Below, in pieces: positions 59,928 through 64,000 of a stretch of DNA of 64,000 nt. Position 1 is the stretch's first letter. Each line of letters starts with the position of its first letter. A program made the translations under genes and the position numbers. Source of the DNA: Polytrichum commune (Eukaryota; Streptophyta; Polytrichopsida; Polytrichales; Polytrichaceae); contig OX485803.1 in the NCBI GenBank assembly GCA_950295325.1, forward strand, positions 57,797,554 to 57,861,553, given 5' to 3'. The notes below the pieces were generated by a model. It ran no database searches and was not told where the DNA came from. It saw only the letters and a program-made list of their open reading frames with translations.

Positions 59928-61936
59928 CGTTTACGCTTGGAGTTCAAAAATTGTCTTAACTGGTGTCTTCAATGTTTGAATGGTTGGTAGCAAGGCTGGT
60001 TTTCAAATTTTCATAATGCTTCGGTACTTCATCGCTTGAACTTGACGATAGATAATTTACAATTATTCTCATTGTTGGGGGAGCAAGCACGGTCAAGTAT
60101 ATGAAAAAAATGTTCCGGTATACTAATACTATAATTTTTCTGGTCAAACGTCTAAAAGTAGTAGTAGTAGTAGTAAAGTGTTGTCTAAATTTGGGTTTTG
60201 TTTTTCATGGTGTCTTTTCTTGTTGTGTTAGGTATTCAAATACGAAATATCAAAGATGAGATCTTCAAAAGTTATCATTTAAAGTATTGCTCAAAAGATA
60301 ATGGTTGATTCTGGTTTTGAACGTAGCTTTCATGACCTTAAATATTTTGAAGTTGGGGGATTTTTTTTTCATATCCCCTTAATCCATTACAAACTTGAGG
60401 ACACCATTACAAAATCTTGCAGAAACACATCAATTTAATGTAATCCTATCATGTTTTAAACAAATTCTAGACAATTTACATATTGAATATATCTACATGC
60501 ACACTACTTGCACTGTCCTTAAAAATATGTAGGCTTTTCTTGAAAAGGAATTGGCAACATAGATTACTTGGCTTTGTAGATCAATGTGTTTTTCAAATGT
60601 TTATGATTTTCTCCTTCACAAAATTCAAAGTTAGTATATAGTTTTGGATCACATTTGCTTGAACCTATGCAAGGTAATGGAGTTGTGTACTTGACCATGC
60701 TTGCGCCCTTGGCCTTGGGGTGCTACTTCTAAAATGGTTGATCACACATGAGTAAACATCTTATTTGGCGTGATCTGTGCTAATCATCATCGACCCACAC
60801 TAATTGTGCACCACTCATTAGGTGGCATGAAACTTGGTGCTACATGGCAAATCAAGAAAGCCATCATAATTGACATGGCACACTAGTTTTAGTGTCACAC
60901 ACAAAGTCAAATGTTTAGGGTAGTGGGATTTGTCAAGCATTTGGTGATACATCACCAATTTTGGTATAAATTATGAGATTTATATCCATGTAACAATTAA
61001 CCAATGTGAACCACACAATCCAAATCGTGATGATGAATCTTTTTGCAAGTCTATGTCCATGATTGGCTTTTACTCTAGACACCCAACATCTCAAAATCAA
61101 ACCCCAAATTGTTGGGTTGGTGATGGGCCATGATAGTGGATAAACCTTTCATAAAGTGGATCGATGAAATACAAAGATTTTGGATGATTATCTCCAGCTT
61201 CAATCTTACCTAACCTTCTATGATCTCCTATATATGTACACCCTTGTTATAAATTGTGATGATTAAATTGCGGATCCCATGCTTCAATGTGCATTACATA
61301 CCCATAAAATATCCACATTAATTGCCAAGAAAAAGAGCACCCTAGTCCTATTTATAAACCATGATCACAATGGATAACCTATTGTACTCTCGGGTGCTAG
61401 ATGTCTATGAATCCAATGCACCCATCCCCCCCTCCCCCAAGGGAAGAATGTCATTCGTGCTAGGTAATCACGCTCGAGGTTGATTGCACTGCATATTATA
61501 CACTAGCCCCAAAGTATTAATTTTGATCACCGTGTGCCTATCGTATTGCAACTAACTTGCTAGAAGTCTATTCTATTATGCCCATTTTGAGATTAGAAGG
61601 TCACCACAAAGGTAAAAAAAATGGTTTTTTTTTTGTTACTTGTCTTAAATAGACACCTATATGAAAGTGGTGTGGAGGAAACCTCTTAGGCTCAACACTT
61701 GTTGTACCAATGGGGGAGGAGGTGATCCTATATGATCACATATTTGAGAAAAAGAACCTTCACTTTTAGAAATTATTGAGATATTTATACGAACTCCAAA
61801 AATATGAGGGAAATGGTTACATGCACGATTTGGATTTGTCAAATTATCATCTCGCACTAAGTCAATGGCATGTTTCATATTCTACTCGAATTAGGCAAAG
61901 CTAAAAGTGTCAGTTTAAGACCCCTTTAATTCATAC
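59928..61936. other. Intergenic, no gene seen
   Basis: AT-rich sequence, with an (AGT)n microsatellite at 60157-60175. Confidence 0.5.
60157..60175. repeat. AGT trinucleotide microsatellite
   Basis: Six AGT units in a row. Confidence 0.85.
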
Positions 61937-62170
61937 CAAGGCTCGGGGAGAACCGACGATTAGTTACAGATGAACCCGTTGAGTTTGAAAAACAACGAGT
62001 TGAAGTTGGACACATAAGGAGAATTACCGATCATGTTAGAGGAATCTATGGAAGAATATACCTCAAATGAATAAAAGAAAAACCGGGAAGATGTCAACAT
62101 GTAACTGGTTGGATTTAGAATCACATGGATCTTGACCGACTATAAAAGCCCAAAAACTTCCCGGGCACTG
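61937..62170 (+). mobile_element. hAT-like MITE, family A (234 bp)
   Basis: Starts CAAGGCTCGGGGAGAACCG and ends CCCGGGCACTG. Flanks ATTCATAC and CTTCATAT agree at six of eight positions. The interior follows the family: a GTTGAGTTTGA block, GTAACTGGTTGGA, CTTGACCGA and GCCCAAAAAC. Confidence 0.82.
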
Positions 62171-62258
62171 CTTCATATTACTTAACATCAAAAGGTTGGG
62201 TATGCTAAAAGTCGCAAGTCCTCACATTCTATTAGCCCCATATTTTCCACCGTTCTCT

Positions 62259-62596
62259 CTCGGGGGGGGGGGGGCAGTGTGTTAAAAAGTTAAGGATATA
62301 GGTGCGAACAACCACTATTTTATAGGGGGGTATTACTTTCAATTTTTTTTTTCACATGCTATCATTATGTAATTTTCTACTTTGGGTTAATAGAAAAATG
62401 GCTTGCATTACTTATAATTCCAAATTACCTATTATTCCATACCTTATAGTACTTTAAAGATGTCCAATGCCATTTTTGATACCCTATATTACTCTTAAGT
62501 CCATTTATAATTTTTGCCCCCATGTTTTTAAAATACCCTATCATTTGTTCGCACGTATATTGCTACTCCAACCAATGACTACCCCCCCCCCCCCAG
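62259..62596. mobile_element. hAT-like MITE, family B (338 bp)
   Basis: Ends are CTC plus a G-run plus CAGTG, and on the other strand CT plus a G-run plus TAGTCA. They are flanked by a perfect 8-bp duplication CGTTCTCT (62251-62258, 62597-62604). Non-coding. Confidence 0.85.
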
Positions 62597-62608
62597 CGTT
62601 CTCTAAAC

Positions 62609-62753
62609 CAATGATAGGGAAGAACTGACGCTTTAGTTACATATGAACCGATTGAGTTTGAGAAATAACCGATTGAAGTTCAAGACAAAAGAGATAATTA
62701 CATGAAGCACAAGGATTTTGACCGATCATGCCCAAAAATCTCCCGGGACATTG
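62609..62753 (+). mobile_element. hAT-like MITE, family A, short copy (145 bp)
   Basis: Starts CAATGATAGGGAAGAACTG and ends CTCCCGGGACATTG. Flanks are CTCTAAAC and CTCTAAAT. Its left duplication overlaps the right duplication of the preceding family B element by four bases. Confidence 0.85.
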
Positions 62754-62876
62754 CTCTAAATTCTGATTTTGTCGATTGTCGATTGCTTGTGTATAACTTC
62801 AAAATTTGGGATGTCAGCTTTGGACTTTCTGAACCCATATTATAGTCATCACCAACTGTGATAAAAGAGTTGGGAT

Positions 62877-63105
62877 CAATGATCGGGGAGAACCGGCAGT
62901 TAATTACAAATGAGCTGGTTGAGTTTGAGAAATAACCGGTTGAAGTTCAAGATTGCAGGAAAATTACCGATCATTTTAGAGGAATTTAAAGAATATATCC
63001 TAATTTAATAAAGGAAAACCAGAGGATGTGAACATGTGACCGGTTGGACTTGCAAACACTAGGATCTCAACCGATTAGTATGCCCAAAAATCTCCCCGAT
63101 CACTG
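62877..63105 (+). mobile_element. hAT-like MITE, family A, best-preserved copy (229 bp)
   Basis: Ends CAATGATCGGGGAGA and, on the other strand, CAGTGATCGGGGAGA form a 15-bp TIR with one mismatch. A perfect 8-bp duplication GTTGGGAT flanks it (62869-62876, 63106-63113). CAGTG-type ends with 8-bp duplications define hAT. Confidence 0.92.
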
Positions 63106-63372
63106 GTTGGGATGATGCATGAACGCAAAACAATGCACATGCATAGATGGTCGAGGACCTTTAGACCCATCATACGCTTTGCACGCACGTTTAATTCTCT
63201 CACAACTTTGCATGGGTTTCATAGTTTGTATCAACGTGTTGAATGACAAATAATGGCACGAAAATTAGTCCTATAGCAACTATACGCCCCCACCCACCCC
63301 CCCCCCCCGCCGTAAATTTCACTAGTAGAAAACTACGCCCAAGAAAACCGCAGCCGAAGTCGGTTGCAGTTC

Positions 63373-63599
63373 TTTTGACCAGCCTGATCTGCAGTCGCGA
63401 AACAACTACATTTTGTTTGTTTTTGTTTTTTGTTTTGTGACTGTAGTTTTTTGTGGGGTGTGTAATATACCGTTGGAAAGGCATTTTCAAGACCTTTCCG
63501 ATGGTATGCTACATGTCCCTAAATTCCTAAAATTTCAATTGCTAAACCAAGAAAACAAATCTGCAGTCATTTAGCGACTACTGATCAGGCTGGTCAAAA
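63373..63599. repeat. Inverted repeat of 17 bp perfect, about 35 bp imperfect
   Basis: TTTTGACCAGCCTGATC at 63373 and its exact complement at 63583-63599. Similarity extends outward (AGTT) and inward (TGCAGTCGC against GTAGTCGC). It looks like a short TIR element of about 230 bp; no target duplication was found. Confidence 0.7.
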
Positions 63600-64000
63600 C
63601 AACTAGTTTGGCATAGGGTTCAACTAGTGTTTATTGGGTATGCTTTGAAGAATCGCATAAACTAGTAAGAATTACTGTTCATTTAAAGAAGTATAAACTA
63701 TCATTTATGGGCAAATATAATGTGGGAACGTGGGACATACAAATATGCACGATATGGGGCTACACGGTTGCATTCAATATCCTTGGAGCTCAATATACTA
63801 CTATTTAAAATTGCAATGTGTGCCAACGTCAGATCGTATTAAATGTATTTTCCATTACTTATAATGTACAACATATATAGTAGGGAAAACACATAACACT
63901 CAGAAATTTATACTTGATAGAAAAATGACATTGAAAATAAGAACTACAATAATGCACGTCTTTGAATAGAGAATGATGCGCAAGAATCAATACCATGTAT
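63600..64000. other. Right edge, nothing recognised
   Basis: AT-rich sequence without a gene or a clear repeat. Confidence 0.5.

Noticed and set aside
1-64000. tRNA and rRNA genes
   Set aside because: I found only Pol III box-like pairs (34060, 41575, 48850) without cloverleaf structure; none supports a functional tRNA gene.

Overview
The window looks like nuclear DNA of a land plant or close streptophyte relative. It is AT-rich and gene-poor. Genes are split by short GT-AG introns, and one encodes a P-type pentatricopeptide repeat (PPR) protein, a family greatly expanded in plant nuclei. Telo-box motifs (TTTAGGG) lie near gene starts, and most of the rest is transposon debris of plant-typical superfamilies. 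I cannot name the species.

Two host genes are well supported. Bases 3887-7333 (minus) encode a complete 8-exon, 328-residue short-chain dehydrogenase of the TIC32-like type. Bases 16699-22447 (plus) encode a 12-exon P-type PPR protein of about 775 residues, with a further possible exon upstream. Weaker candidates are a 5-exon, 129-residue gene (26095-27371, minus), a zinc-ribbon-like ORF (23038-23706), a partial ORF running off the left edge (1-983), and exon-like fragments at 36-39 kb. Nothing suggests these genes act in one pathway; they are neighbours scattered among repeats.

The transposons can be delimited unusually well from terminal inverted repeats (TIRs) and target-site duplications (TSDs). 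They are: a Tigger/pogo-like deletion derivative (11740-13066); several PIF/Harbinger elements (13419-15553, 28295-35269, 35273-35767, 47140-47637, 47773-48150); two hAT-like families with 8-bp TSDs, called A and B here; a 5'-truncated L1-type LINE between 12-bp TSDs (52045-55353); a family C with the terminus GGGGTGGACTCTTCAT; and smaller foldback or TIR repeats.

The most striking locus is 28295-35269. It is a 7-kb PIF/Harbinger element with a transposase relic and a convergent Myb/SANT-like relic. Its transposase frame is split by a separate 3.76-kb element (29016-32776) that has its own 19-bp TIRs and a 4-bp TSD. That element carries two unrelated tandem arrays built on the same near-perfect palindrome, GTGAGGCATATGCCTCAC. 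I do not recognise its superfamily, and it is the best candidate here for something undescribed.

Stretches from 48.2-52.0 kb and 55.4-59.7 kb, and several shorter gaps, show no convincing gene.
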